Below are positions 11,670 to 22,225 of a DNA stretch of 64,000 nt, piece after piece. The DNA is taken from NCBI RefSeq assembly GCF_041260155.1, contig NC_091944.1, forward strand, positions 18,759,772 through 18,823,771, in the 5' to 3' direction. The notes beneath the pieces were generated by a model that did not search any database, was not told where the DNA came from, and saw only the letters and a list, made by a program, of their open reading frames with translations. This DNA is from Ptychodera flava (Eukaryota; Hemichordata; Enteropneusta; Ptychoderidae). The position numbers were made by a program, and so were the translations under genes. How positions within the stretch are numbered: the first letter of the stretch is position 1; every line of letters begins with the position of its first letter.

Positions 11670-12899
11670 CTAATTTCCAAAAACCAATGCTGCCAAATCT
11701 GGATTCTTTTGTTTCAAGTAGTCTCGAATCACAACCATACTGAGTCCCTTTTCGATGACGCTGGTGGTGTTGCCGATTGGAATGTAGTACCCAACGGTAT
11801 GCATTACAACGAGGTTTCCTGCATCATCAAATCCGGGGCTGCCAGAAGCTCCTTTAAGGAATGAAGATTGATATGTCTTCCCATCTGGGGCCGTTAGCTC
11901 AGCAAGAAAGGTTTGATTTACGAAATCCGCTACTTTCCTGTCTCCATAGAGCGATATATTGCCATGCATAGCCTCTTGAACTTGCTGATCTTCAAGAGGA
12001 TTTTGTACAATGAAGCAACGGGTGTCGGTTCGCTTTGGTTGACCGTCTGGATGACCGATGAGTGCTATGAAGGACCCGTCGTCTATTGGTGGTTCAGCTA
12101 TTAAGTTGTGTAATCCAGGTGGATTATTTTCATTCTTCAACTCTAACTCGCAGATGGCGAAATCCGGTTTGTTGTCAACGAATGCAATCTTTTTAACTTT
12201 CACTAGGTCTCCTGTTAGAGTTTGTTCAAAGTTGAAGCTCACGCACAGTCTCCCTTCCAACATTTGCAGGGTCTGCTGAGTTACATTTCCTCCCAACATC
12301 ATACTCAAGACGTGGAAATTTGTTATGAAGTACTTGGATCCAAGTCGGAAGCCACTTCCGGTCACTCCGCTGACGTCTGAAAAGATGAAGCCTACGGAAT
12401 GGCTGTATTCTATAAGTTTTCTCATATGATGAATACTAAGTGTGGTATTCATGCAATAGGCCAATAGTTGCCTCCATTTGGAAAGAAGGTCATCTCCCAC
12501 TTTTCCAAATTTTGGTGGCATTTTTTGCAGTTGACGTGAACCAGTACCTTCGCCTGACCTTCGTGCGCCATCGTCTCCTCTTTGTCGTTTGGTGGTAAAA
12601 TATTGACGGAAGTGAGGATGGGTCAGTAGATCCTTTCTTGGAATATAGTTCAGTATCTTTCCCATTTCATCCCAGCAATCTTCAATCGTATTTAAACGTC
12701 CTGTCAACAAGCGAGCAAGGCGGTCACTATCAACAGCTTCTTCAATCCGTCCCTCTGGGAAGCCAATATTCTTCAAGTAAGACCTTGCTCTCGTTTTATC
12801 ATTTTTCTCAAAGTGATCGAAGATATTAATTAAATCACTGTGGCAACTCTGGTTTGAATCACCCGCCGTCGCTTGGTTTACTGCTGCTGCGTCAAAACC
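11670..12899 (-). CDS. DED-like domain plus trypsin-like serine protease
   Basis: One open exon of about 409 codons. Residues ~22-92 form a helical death-fold-like domain (SDLINIFDHF ... SYLKNIGF ... CWDEMGKIL ... IPRKDLL) ending in an RxDL motif like that of death-effector domains. After a basic linker comes a trypsin-fold protease. Numbered from the Leu codon at 12776, the triad reads His155 (ITNFHVL), Asp205 (KPDFAI) and Ser311 (GASGSPGF). The GASGS oxyanion loop resembles FAM111/HtrA-like rather than digestive trypsins. The upstream part is odd: the codon matching the likely start in the neighbouring copy is ACG not ATG, and a 2-base deletion breaks the alternative hydrophobic N-terminus, so a 5' exon must supply the start or translation begins inside. 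A DED-protease fusion suggests a signal-activated protease in cell death or immunity; that role is inference. Confidence 0.72.
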   Translation of the reverse strand, partial: GFDAAAVNQATAGDSNQSCHSDLINIFDHFEKNDKTRARSYLKNIGFPEGRIEEAVDSDRLARLLTGRLNTIEDCWDEMGKILNYIPRKDLLTHPHFRQYFTTKRQRGDDGARRSGEGTGSRQLQKMPPKFGKVGDDLLSKWRQLLAYCMNTTLSIHHMRKLIEYSHSVGFIFSDVSGVTGSGFRLGSKYFITNFHVLSMMLGGNVTQQTLQMLEGRLCVSFNFEQTLTGDLVKVKKIAFVDNKPDFAICELELKNENNPPGLHNLIAEPPIDDGSFIALIGHPDGQPKRTDTRCFIVQNPLEDQQVQEAMHGNISLYGDRKVADFVNQTFLAELTAPDGKTYQSSFLKGASGSPGFDDAGNLVVMHTVGYYIPIGNTTSVIEKGLSMVVIRDYLKQKNPDLAALVFGN

Positions 12900-14909
12900 T
12901 TTAACGAGAAGTACAAATGCAGGTTAATATTACAAGTGTCATTGGATTAACGTTGAACTTAAACGCCTTCATTAGATTGTCCTCTTGCAACATTTTGATA
13001 TTACAGATTACAACTGTGGTGAGTACCATTGAAGTTGACTAAATAATCAGAATTACCAATATTATTGTTCAACCATGAATTGCGGTTTATCATAACGGTA
13101 TATTAATTAGAATGATAAGTTTTTGTCTGGCCGTGAATTCGTGCATGTATCTCTTTCTATTGGTTCTTAGGTAAGGCTGCGTTCAAAAACAAATGGAGGG
13201 GGTGGAGGAACTCAGGGGGAAGGGATTTGATAACTCTTGGGGTAGTAGAGGGAAGACTTGAAAGTTTTGCTCTGCCTATACGGGGGATCTGAAATATTTT
13301 GGTTCTCAACATTTTGATGTCGTCAAATGGTTAATGTTAGTAAAATCTAGAAGCGTTTTGTTGCATTTTTGTCATCAGAGCCCGTCTGTCTAAATTTTGG
13401 TGATAATTGAATTAGAGTTCAGACTGAAAGTTGTTTGTTAATGATACAAGTGCACGGTACAAGTAGGCTGTGTTGGCAAGCTGAATACTGTACAGTTCAA
13501 CATGCTGTAGAGAGTAGAACAAGAACGCAGTTGTATGGACTGAACAAAAATATTGTCAAAATACAAGTTTTCTCATATGATGAATACTAAGAGTGGTATC
13601 CATGCAATAGGCCAATCGTTGTCTCCATTTGGAAAGAAGGTCATCTTTCACTTTTCCAAATTTTGGTGGCATTTTTTGCAGTTGACGTGAACCGTACCTT
13701 CGCCTGACCTTCGTGCGCCATCGTCTCCTCTTTGTCGTTTGGTGGTAAAATATTGACGGAAGTGATGATGGGTCAGTAGATCCTTTCTTGGAATATAGTT
13801 CAGTATCTTTCCCATTTCATCCCAGCAATCTTCGATCGTATTTAAACGTCCTGTCAACAAGCGAGCAAGGCGGTCGCTATCAACAGCTTCTTCAACCAGT
13901 CCCGCTGGGAAGCCAATATTCTTCAAGTAAGACCTTGCTCTCGTTTTATCTCTCTCAATAAAGTGATCGAAGATATTAATTAAATCACTGTGGCAACTCT
14001 GGTTTGAATCACCCGCCATCGCTTGGTTTACTGCTGCTGCGTCAAAACCTTCAACGAGAAGTACAAATATGCAGATTAATATTACAAGTGTCATTGGATT
14101 CACGTTGACTCCATTAGATTGTCCTCTTGCAACATTTTGATATTACAGATTACAACTGTGGTGAGTACCATTGAAGTTGACTAAATAATCAGAATTACCA
14201 ATATTATTGTTCAACCATGAATTGCGGTTTATCATAACGGTATATTGATTAGAATGATAAGTTTTGGTCTGGCCGTGAATTCGTGCATGTATCTCTTTCT
14301 ATTGGTTCTTAGGTAAGGCTGCGTTCAAAAACAAATAGGGGTGGGGTGGAGGAATTCAGGGGGAAGGGATTTGATAATTCTTGGGGTAGTAGAGGGAAGA
14401 CTTGAAAGTTTTGCTCTGCCTATAGGATCTGAAATATTTTGGTTCTCAACATTTTGATGTCGTCAAATGGTTAATGTTAGTAATAAGTAAACGAAATCTA
14501 GAAGCGTTTTGTTGCATTTTAGGACTTTAATCTCGAAAAATATCTAAAAATATATTAATACCATTAAATTTTTGTAAAAAAACAACAAGTTGGCCTTGTA
14601 ACAGGGCAGGAGCTGCAACTGTTGATAAATTTTTCAATATATTTCTAGTCAATGTATCAAACACAGTTTCTTGGTGTCTCTATACAGCATGGTGAAAAAC
14701 ACAATATTCAGTTTGTCAACAGAGCCCGTTTGTCTAAATACTGGTGATAATTGAAGTAGAGTTCAGACTGTAAGTTGTTTGTTAATGATACAAATGCACA
14801 GTACATGTAGGCTGAGTTGGCAAGCTGAATACTGGACAGCTCAACATGTTGTATGAGTAGAACAAGAACGCAGTTGTATGGACTGAACAAAAATATTGTT
14901 AAAATACAA
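12417..14909. repeat. Imperfect tandem duplication (two ~1.15-1.35 kb units)
   Basis: Unit 1 is about 12417-13566 and unit 2 about 13567-14909. Both start at the same point inside the protease gene (TTTTCTCATATGATGAATAC) and end at CAAAAATATTGT(C/T)AAAATACAA. Unit 2 has an extra ~190 bases near 14517-14705. The junction therefore duplicated only the 5' half of the gene and its upstream DNA. The remaining sequence (12900-13566 and 14095-14909) shows no other gene. Confidence 0.85.
13648..14094 (-). pseudogene. Partial copy of the DED-like/protease gene, DED part only
   Basis: The ATG at 14094 opens a 148-residue frame: a hydrophobic MTLVILICIFVLLVEG start, then the DED-like domain with IPRKDLL, then a terminal stretch (VHVNCKKCHQNLEK) caused by a 1-base deletion relative to the neighbouring gene. 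The protease domain was never included in the duplication. An alternative start is the ATG at 14019 (MAGDSNQS), whose context GCGATGGCGG matches the start of the stand-alone DED ORF at 24566. In that case the hydrophobic stretch is 5' UTR, more sensible for a cytosolic death-fold domain. It could be a pseudogene, a DED-only regulator, or the source of a 5' exon for the gene downstream. Confidence 0.6.
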
Positions 14910-15767
14910 AGTTACTGCCCTGCTACTGCTTAGGGGCAGTGTCACTGTCACTGCATGCCGGCAGTGACATTGATAACTCTGACTCTAATGTAGTGACCAT
15001 GGCCGTAGCCATTAGTTTAAGTCTTTCACTTTCGAGACGCATACTACGTTAAAAGATTAGATCAAACGCGTTCGTAGTAACAGTGATGCATTTATGCGAC
15101 CTGATGTCCGCGTTGAACGACTTTTTTTTTAGCCTGCTACACAATGGTATGCTTACCCTGCCTGCTTCCTGACAAATGTCAGAATAGACTGCTTGACGCG
15201 ACATCGTTTCTTCGGACTTTCACTATCTGACATTTTTGACAAATTGCGATAGCTGACAGTGTCCAAATGAAAGCGACTAGACTACTCTAACTGTATTTAA
15301 TACGTGACTAAATGCACAGTCCATGCGATCGGGCGCTTCTTTTTGCATTTTCCCGCACAAAGATGTTTAATTATTCGTTTAACCCGCAAGAGCTATATTT
15401 TATTCAGCGCACTGCAAAAAGTAACACTTGATTCAGTTAACCTTACGACCAATAAACCATATATAGATAATAACGAAGAGTTAGTGTAAGTACAGAGACG
15501 CTTGACGTATTTTGGTAAACCATTAATTCAAATCACGCGTGCTGGGAATCGCCCCGGAAATATTAGCGATTTTATCAGCATCTATGTGTATTCGAAAAGT
15601 TTGCATTTTCCCCCAAAATTCCAGGGGGCAAGCCCCCCTCAGGCTACGGCTATGTAGTTTAAGAAGAGTTTGGGTCATAGGACACTCGATTGACAGTGAA
15701 ACATATATACATGTACTAGTACACAAGATCAGGTAAGAGAGCAACACACAGACGACTTGGAGACTTA
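14910..15767. other. Intergenic, no gene recognised
   Basis: Near 15010-15060 there is a fragment of the ~350-bp TTAA element end (CTTTCACTTTCGAGACGCATACTAC). At about 14955-14985 a short hairpin, GTCACTGC with GCAGTGAC. Nothing else supported. Confidence 0.4.
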
Positions 15768-16645
15768 TTAGACTTGGTTCACGTCGGTGAATTTCTAAAA
15801 AAATATTTTGTAATAGTTTCTCTTGTGTCTCGCTTATTTCATACAAACCTATTTGGAATATTGCAGCCAAGGCCAGGTTTCCTTGCGATTAATTGAACGC
15901 ATTACCTTTGAGTCTGCGCAGTAGTGAGTTAGTTTCTGCCGGATTCATCCGGGAGAACTCCCTGTATCCTGTATAGCGTTCACCCCACTCACGCGTTTCA
16001 CATGAAAACAGAACACAAATCATCGCGCTCACCCCACTCAAACATTTACAAATCACAGACTTGAACCAAGTCTAGAGACTTATCAGTTACCATGGATTTT
16101 TGAATTTTGGCATATGGCAAATAGAATAATCAAATATTAGAGAAAAAAGATGGGGTCACCATGCTTGATTTTATACAAATGTACGATGAAAATCACAGTT
16201 TTTCTCAAATCACTTAAAATCAATATATAAAACTAAATTCATTTCGAATTTCAAGCTCATGGAGTGAATGAAATTTTTTCATCTCACCTTACAATAACAC
16301 GAACGTAAAATTTTGAAAATTAAAGACTCTAATTTAAATGGAAAAATGTGTGACTTAATGGAATCATTTATTTTTTTTACCAAATTTGCCATCATAACAC
16401 CCAAAATTTCTGAGTAATTAAAACATTTGTTTGATGGGATATTTAAACATTAGAGTATTGTCAATTTTGTGAAACATAAGAAGCATCTAAGTTGAAGGTG
16501 TTTTTTACTTTTGAAAAAAAATATTTTATCGGTAGGTCACTGTTCTCAGTTTTTCACACTTTGGTAAAATGTAGCCAGGAATTCACAATTTGCATACTCT
16601 CTCATAGACTTGGTTCAAGTCTGTAATTTGTGAATGTTTATGTTG
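15768..16645. repeat. Set of three inverted copies of an AGACTTGGTTCAAGTCTG end
   Basis: AGACTTGGTTCACGTC at 15768 points right. The reverse, GACTTGAACCAAGTCT, ends near 16075, and AGACTTGGTTCAAGTCTG recurs near 16607 within longer inverted arms (about 16037-16082 and 16598-16645, CACAAATTACAGACTTG type). This fits one or two small TIR elements of about 300 and 600 bases. No coding sequence inside; AT-rich. Confidence 0.5.
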
Positions 16646-18014
16646 TCAACAGACTTACGATTTTAATGAGAACAGGTGTCAACAACCGCGCGAGATTTTT
16701 ACACATAAAAGCTGTGTTAATAAATTTAAAAAGCAGAATTTCTCCATTCCTTTGGGAGTAGAACTAGAAACCGTCTTTAAAAACAAGAGTAAATTCAGCT
16801 TATGCGTTGACTGACCTGTTTGCCCAAATACAGGCAGGCCACAGGCCACTTTGTTAACAGCAGGAAGTTCATACCTATAAGTAGTTATGATAGAAGTCTA
16901 AAAAAGTCTAGGCAAAACTAAAATCGCTCTTTCACTATTGTTTACTAAAAGAGAAGTCAATGCTTTATATCTAGGTCACAATTGCAAATTAAATTGATGA
17001 AACAGTATGACCCCAGTGATATTTAAGCCAAACATTAATAAGCATAACATGTGATAAGCTTGTTTGAAATTCGGTTTTATGCCATTTGTTCATGAGCCTG
17101 GCCTGTGCGACCCTTCAATATTGATCTACCTTCAAAATTTTCCTTACCTCTATTTATCACCACATTGATTACCTAAAAATGTGAAACGCGGAATGAAAGG
17201 TTTTACTGATAAATTATTCTCTTCCTCCATTTTATGATGACAAAACAATTTGTTTGACACTTGAATGGGGAGGGGATGGATAGTGCTTTTCTTTACGACT
17301 TGCATCACGTCTGTGAGCAAATTACACATATTCACGCATGATGCAAAGAACAATCATACGCGGAGGTCCATACAACTGACGACTCTCATTTGAATCATAT
17401 GTAGCTGATGCGAACTTGGGAAAATATGGTTATCATCATCGAAATCCTATAGTTATCATCATGCGAGTATTGTCAAAGGAATTCGGTGACCTGTATTTAT
17501 TGTGACCAGATTTAAATTTAACCTGTTGTCCACACATAAATGTACGCCACCACACCTATATGTAGTCCTACTGTTGCTCTAAGAGTGGATATAATATGCA
17601 AGCCTAAAGTATGGATATGTGTAAGTTTGCAGTGAGCAGGTAACTATACTGACAAGGAGTCAATTTTAGCTCCACTGAAGCAGAATATTCCACAAAGAAA
17701 CCACACGAGTGACAGGAACCAAATATTGAGTTTGACTAGTTTCATAACATTTCCATTTGAAATCCAGATAAAAAGATAAACGGATAAATCCCCTTTCCGA
17801 GGGATATCTTTACGACTTAAATGAGGAGAGGGGTCATCAACCACACAAGATTTTACACATACAGGCTGTGTTATTAAATTTAAAAAAGGATTTCCACATA
17901 CTTTTGGGAGTAAAACTATTAACTGTATTAGGTAATTAGGATAGTATTGGGTCATGTAATATATGTCTTAGATGGCTCAAGTATAGGGAGGCCACGAGCC
18001 ATTTTGTTAATAGG
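16646..18014. repeat. Tandem segmental repeats, non-coding
   Basis: 16640-16870 and 17800-18030 are diverged copies of one another (GTGTTAATAAATTTAAAAA block, then the AGGCCAC block), an offset of about 1.15 kb. 17270-17960 recurs at 24760-25460 (ATAGTGCTTTTCTTT ... TTACACATATTCACGCATG). No gene supported. Confidence 0.65.
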
Positions 18015-19100
18015 CCCATGAGCTGCAACTCTGAGAAATTTGTCCAACCTTAAGGTACCTACAATTTCCTCCGATACTCGTTGCAATCTACAATTCAAAT
18101 TGAACGATATAGTCATTAACTATACTTCAACAACATTTGCTTGTGACAGAATAGGCAAGAATTGAACATTTTATCAAATGCCCACTTGAGGCGATAAGGG
18201 GATGTCAAATCCACGGCCCATATCTGTGTAACCCTTCCTATGGCACGGCCCCCTCCCTTTGTAGGGAAAGCAAACGGGACTATTCAATTGAATTCCCGGT
18301 AAATAGCGGTACACTCGAGGCATGAATCACGAATCAGCGCCTCACTGTACATGTAAGATCAACAATGTTTGCCAGACTGCTGAAACATACTTGAATACCT
18401 CATTGGAGAGAGAAATCTTTCTCACAGATTGAAACTAAAAGGCCTACTTGTTTTGACACTCCGAAACCGAAACCAAATCCTCGATTTGGCGTTAATAATG
18501 TATTCTCTGTGTTTGACAAAAAAGTTCACAGGAAGTCACTACTATATTATTGTGCTTGACATTGTTTGGCAAACTGTTGCCTATTGGGCAATCCCCGGCA
18601 GCTAACAAACCCAGATGCCATTGGTTGTGTGATATGCTCCCATGAAAATACTTTATTCTTGACCTGAGCATTTGAATAATTGTCAGGAAGAGGACAATGA
18701 CAGGCATAAATATAGGTCAATCTTAACGTTAAGAAAAGATGCGGCAAATGTAGACATGGCATTAACCGACAAAATATGGACGCAAAGCATTAGTTACATT
18801 ATTTTGTAGTTATCTGAATATATTCAAGGATATAAACGTCTTTTATTGTTAAATTTATAAGTAGACCCAAAATTTTTATGAATAATGCCGTGGCGGAAAG
18901 TAGTCGCATGGAGGCGGCCATACTTGGGTGCGGCAGCCGTTTATTATATGTCTTACTGTGGAACGTACTCATGCGGTCTCACTCAGTGGATAATTATACT
19001 TGAGTAAACATCTCTGAGTAAGAACATTTCTATGAACTAATTTTAATCTAAATATAAACTCATGAAAACAATGTCAAACGTTGCAGCTCGTGTGCCTTTA
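18015..19100 (-). mobile_element. Interrupted copy of the TTAA element found whole at 53424
   Basis: 18015-18165 matches the right end of the 53.4-kb element (AGGCCCATGAGCTGCAA, then the block with ATATAGTCATTAACTAT). 18905-19100 matches its left end (GTTGCAGCTCGTGTGCCT). The ~740 bases between (18166-18904) are absent from the 53.4-kb copy and are shared with 22.1-22.7 kb and 27.5-27.9 kb. Confidence 0.6.
18175..18325 (+). pseudogene. Cys-rich exon-like segment, copy 1
   Basis: A frame reads ARIEHFIKCPLEAIRGC, GPYLCNPSYGTAPSLC and DYSIEFP up to a GT donor. It parallels the better copy at 22046-22225, with one conserved Cys replaced by Gly and an in-frame stop just upstream. No known family recognised. 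Confidence 0.3.
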
Positions 19101-19111
19101 TTGCCTATAAT

Positions 19112-19495
19112 CGAAGGGTCACAATTTGAACGAAGATGAGCTTGTCGTTTGTACCACGTTACCATCCTGCCTTTGCCATGTGGTTACAAGGAGTAAGTAA
19201 TTGGCGATTTCAATTCATAGCATCTGCTGCATTATCAAGCGTAGGTTGTTCAGTTTCGAGCAGAGTCAATGAGTGACCCTCCTGCTGAACTCGAGCTGTC
19301 AACAGACAGGTGACGTAGGGAGGAGGGGCTATCAACCATGCGAAATATAACAGACAGAACTTCAGAAGGACAAGTTAGGACTCACTACAGGCCGGGACTA
19401 CAGGCCGGGGCAGACAATCATTCCTCGATTCCAAACATTTACATGCTGTGCATTACAGTACGATTTTAGTTCGGATGTATGTACGGAATACATTA
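19112..19495. repeat. Segmental repeat, recurs at 26505-26835
   Basis: Matched blocks include ATTTGAACGAAGATGA and CTGCCTTTGCCATG. In the 26.5-kb copy the sequence runs straight on into the segment found here at 21.44 kb, so the TIR element at 19496 and the inverted duplication after it interrupt this copy. Confidence 0.65.
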
Positions 19496-20435
19496 GGGAC
19501 CGTTCAGTTTTTACGGCCGGGGGGGGGGGCGGCAAAATCTTGTCGCCGGTGTTCAAAAAAATGATGACCCCCCCTGCATTTTTCGCGAAAAAATGATGAC
19601 CCCCCCCTTTGTCAGACGAAAAAATTTGATGACCCCCCCCCCCCCCCCCCGCTGAAAAATAACCAAAACCCATATGTCAAATTTACCCGCACGGTTTGGA
19701 TTTGAACTCCGGTACGCGGCGCACTTTATTCGTGTAGCAGAGATGCCAGTGTACAAACTTCTCAGCCACATCTATGCAAACGTCTGTTTATTAGGACGAC
19801 TGTAAGGCAATTTTAACTTCATTTCCATAGACAACTTATGTCCATGGACATTGTATAAAGTAAACTTTATTGGAGTGGTTCGCCAAAGGCAGCCCTCCGG
19901 TTAAGAGGGTCATGGGCCATTACGTAAAGTCAACTTTATTCTAGTGGGCTACCAAAGGTGGCCCACTGGTAAAAAGAGGGTCAATCATGGCCATTGCATG
20001 AAGTAAACTTTACTGAACAGGGCCACTGAAGGCGTCCGGCCGTTAAGATGGTCATAGGGTATTACAATAAAGTCAATTTATTGTAGTGGGCCGCCGCAGG
20101 CGGCCCGCCGGTAAAGAGGGTCGATCATGGCCATTGCATGAAGTAAACCTAATTAGAGTGGGCCGCCAAAGGCGTCTGCCTGCTAAGAGGGTCATGGGTA
20201 ATACATAAAGTATATTTATTGTATTGGGCCGCCGAAGGCGGCCCGCCGGTAAAGAGGGTCAATCATGGCCATGGCATAAAGTGGACTTTATTGTAGGTAT
20301 TATGTTTTTGAAAATGTGGTGACCCCCCTTTCCTACCAGTGAAAAAGTGATGACCCCCCCTTCTTGGATTCCAAAATTATGATGACCCCCCCCTGGATTT
20401 TGCCGGCCCCCCGGCCGTAAAAACTGAACGGTCCC
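19496..20435. mobile_element. 940-bp non-autonomous TIR transposon with 3-bp TTA duplication
   Basis: Ends are perfect inverted repeats of about 29 bases starting GGGACCGTTCAGTTTTTACG, flanked by TTA on both sides. A 3-bp TTA/TWA target duplication and GGG ends suggest the PIF/Harbinger type, but no transposase is present. Inside each end are several copies of AAAATGATGACCCCCCC, likely subterminal binding repeats. The centre is a tandem array of a ~75-base unit. Confidence 0.8.
19845..20300. repeat. Minisatellite of ~75-bp units inside the TIR transposon
   Basis: About six units. Each has a TAAAGT.AACTTTATTG segment, a GC-rich palindrome of the GGGCCGCCGAAGGCGGCCC type, and GTAAAGAGGGTCAATCATGG. 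Units differ by substitutions and appear to alternate between two subtypes. Confidence 0.75.
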
Positions 20436-20438
20436 TTA

Positions 20439-21465
20439 GCTGTGATATCGTAGCGGTACTTGTGGGTGTATCGAACGCGCTCGGGTCGTTGGGGTCATCG
20501 CCACAGTCCCGCTGCGAGCCAAACCATATGGGCTTCTTTGGCAGTTTACTACAACACCGACCGGTGTCGTAGATTAAGCTCGCAAAATAATGAACCATAG
20601 TAGCCGTTGAATAAATAAACTTGTATCATCTTTATCATTGACTATCTGAGACTCATTCTGTACGCCTGCTAACTTCCTTGACGATAAGAACACGAATTTT
20701 CGACCATTTTCCCGTGAGCCGTCGACGGTTTCTGCGATGTTTGCCCTATTGCGCGTACAACGCACTGAATATGTTGGAGGTCAAAGGTTCAAATTCGAAC
20801 AGGAACCATCGGCGACTCACCGAAAAAACTGTCGAAATAAAATACATGTTGTCACAGTCGGGTTCCTAAGCAGGAGTAGAATATGAGTTGTAGATAATCA
20901 GTGATACACTAGGTATAATTTGATTTATTCCAAGCTTTATCTATGTTATTACAACCGCGGCAAAGCAAGTGCATAGGTAACTGATTGTAATACAAACACT
21001 AATAGTAATTAATATGTAGTCTAACTTCGCCTTGTTTATCTATTCTTTGTCGCTGTCAGTAAGAAATCTCAGCAGGGTGGCGTTAAATGGTACTGTCTTC
21101 AGGAAGTCCATGCCAAGTTGATTTCTTATATTTACGTTTGGCAAGGAGACTTCTCATATCTAAACCAAGCACCCCGTGGTTTATTAGCTCTTTATTAGTA
21201 AAATAAAGATGCCGCTTCTATACTTTAAGGTTTTCCAGTACTTGTTGCTATTGTAGTTTCTGTTTGTATTACAATCAGTTATCTATGCACTTGCTTTGCC
21301 ACGGTTGTATTTTGCGAGCTAAATTTACAAAACCGGTCGGTATTGTAGTAAACTACCAAAAAAGCCCATGCGTTGGCTCGCAGCGGGACTGTGGCGATAA
21401 CTCCAATGACCCGAGCGCGTTCGACACACCACTGCGATATCACAACATATGCACTCTGGTGCTTA
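20439..21465. repeat. Inverted duplication, left arm interrupted
   Basis: 20439-20590 is the reverse complement of about 21313-21465 (GCGCTCGGGTC, CACAGTCCCGCTGCGAGCC). The arms continue as 20946-20999 against 21258-21312 (GGCAAAGCAAGTGCATAG). The left arm is thus split by ~355 bases (20591-20945) absent from the right arm. The spacer is 21000-21257. No gene seen. Confidence 0.75.
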
Positions 21466-21964
21466 GACAACCGCCAATGGATCTTTGCAGTACATGCCAC
21501 CTCAGACCACAGAATCAACAGAGAGAATGTGCCTTTGTTATAAATCTAAATGGTAGAGGACTACAGTGGTAAAGTTGAACCATACATTGCATTTTGACAT
21601 ATACACGTCAAACCTAGACTCCAAAAAGAACCTGGAATTAAGCACATTGCGACGCTTAGCCCTCTCATTCAAAGCAATGTCTGCCAATTCATTCAAGCGG
21701 CGTACATGAAATTTAGCAATAGGCCCTATAGTCCCTTCTCGACCATATAAGTCGTCATTCGCGTTACTCGTGAGGGATTCAGAAATAATTAATGTGGGAT
21801 AACTTTCCTTAGGTACAAAATTCGTAAAATCCTGAAATTCCCCCCTCTCTAAGACCGTAATGTGTTTTAAACGTGATTCTGATGTGATGACAGTTAAATC
21901 TCTACGTCACCATGACCTCATAACAACCATAGCTGCAGCATAGGGGGCGCTGTTCCTATTCGGG

Positions 21965-22225
21965 ATATATATACCCCGGTCAATTCGAACTTCAAAACAG
22001 ATTTTTGCCACAGTTTTGGTATCGAAGCTCAACATTTCATACAAAATGCGGGCCAAAATCATGCTTGAAGCAAAGCAAGTGGTCAAAAAGCTACATTTTA
22101 TCAAATGTCAACATGAGGCAGCAAGAATATGTCAAACCAAGGGTCCATATCTGTGTAACCCATCCTATTGCACTGTCCCCTCCCGTTGTGGGGATGGTCA
22201 ACAGGACCATTCCATTAAAGTCCCG
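21965..22225 (+). CDS. Putative first exon of a small Cys-rich protein
   Basis: A TATATATA box at about 21966 lies 80 bases before ATG at 22046. A 60-codon frame then reads MRAKIMLEAKQVVKKLHFIK, KCQHEAARICQTKG, PYLCNPSYCTVPSRCGDG and HSIKVP, ending exactly at a good donor (CCCG/GTAAGA). It has five Cys and no signal peptide. Diverged copies lie at 18.2 kb (partly disrupted) and 27.5 kb (decayed). I do not recognise the family and found no downstream exon, so it may be a relic of a duplicated gene. Confidence 0.3.

Noticed and set aside
11577-12829. Plus-strand frames opposite the protease gene
   Set aside because: Shadows of the conserved minus-strand coding frame.
15523-15870. 115-codon minus-strand frame
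   Set aside because: No domain, no splice context, and it overlaps a repeat end at 15768.
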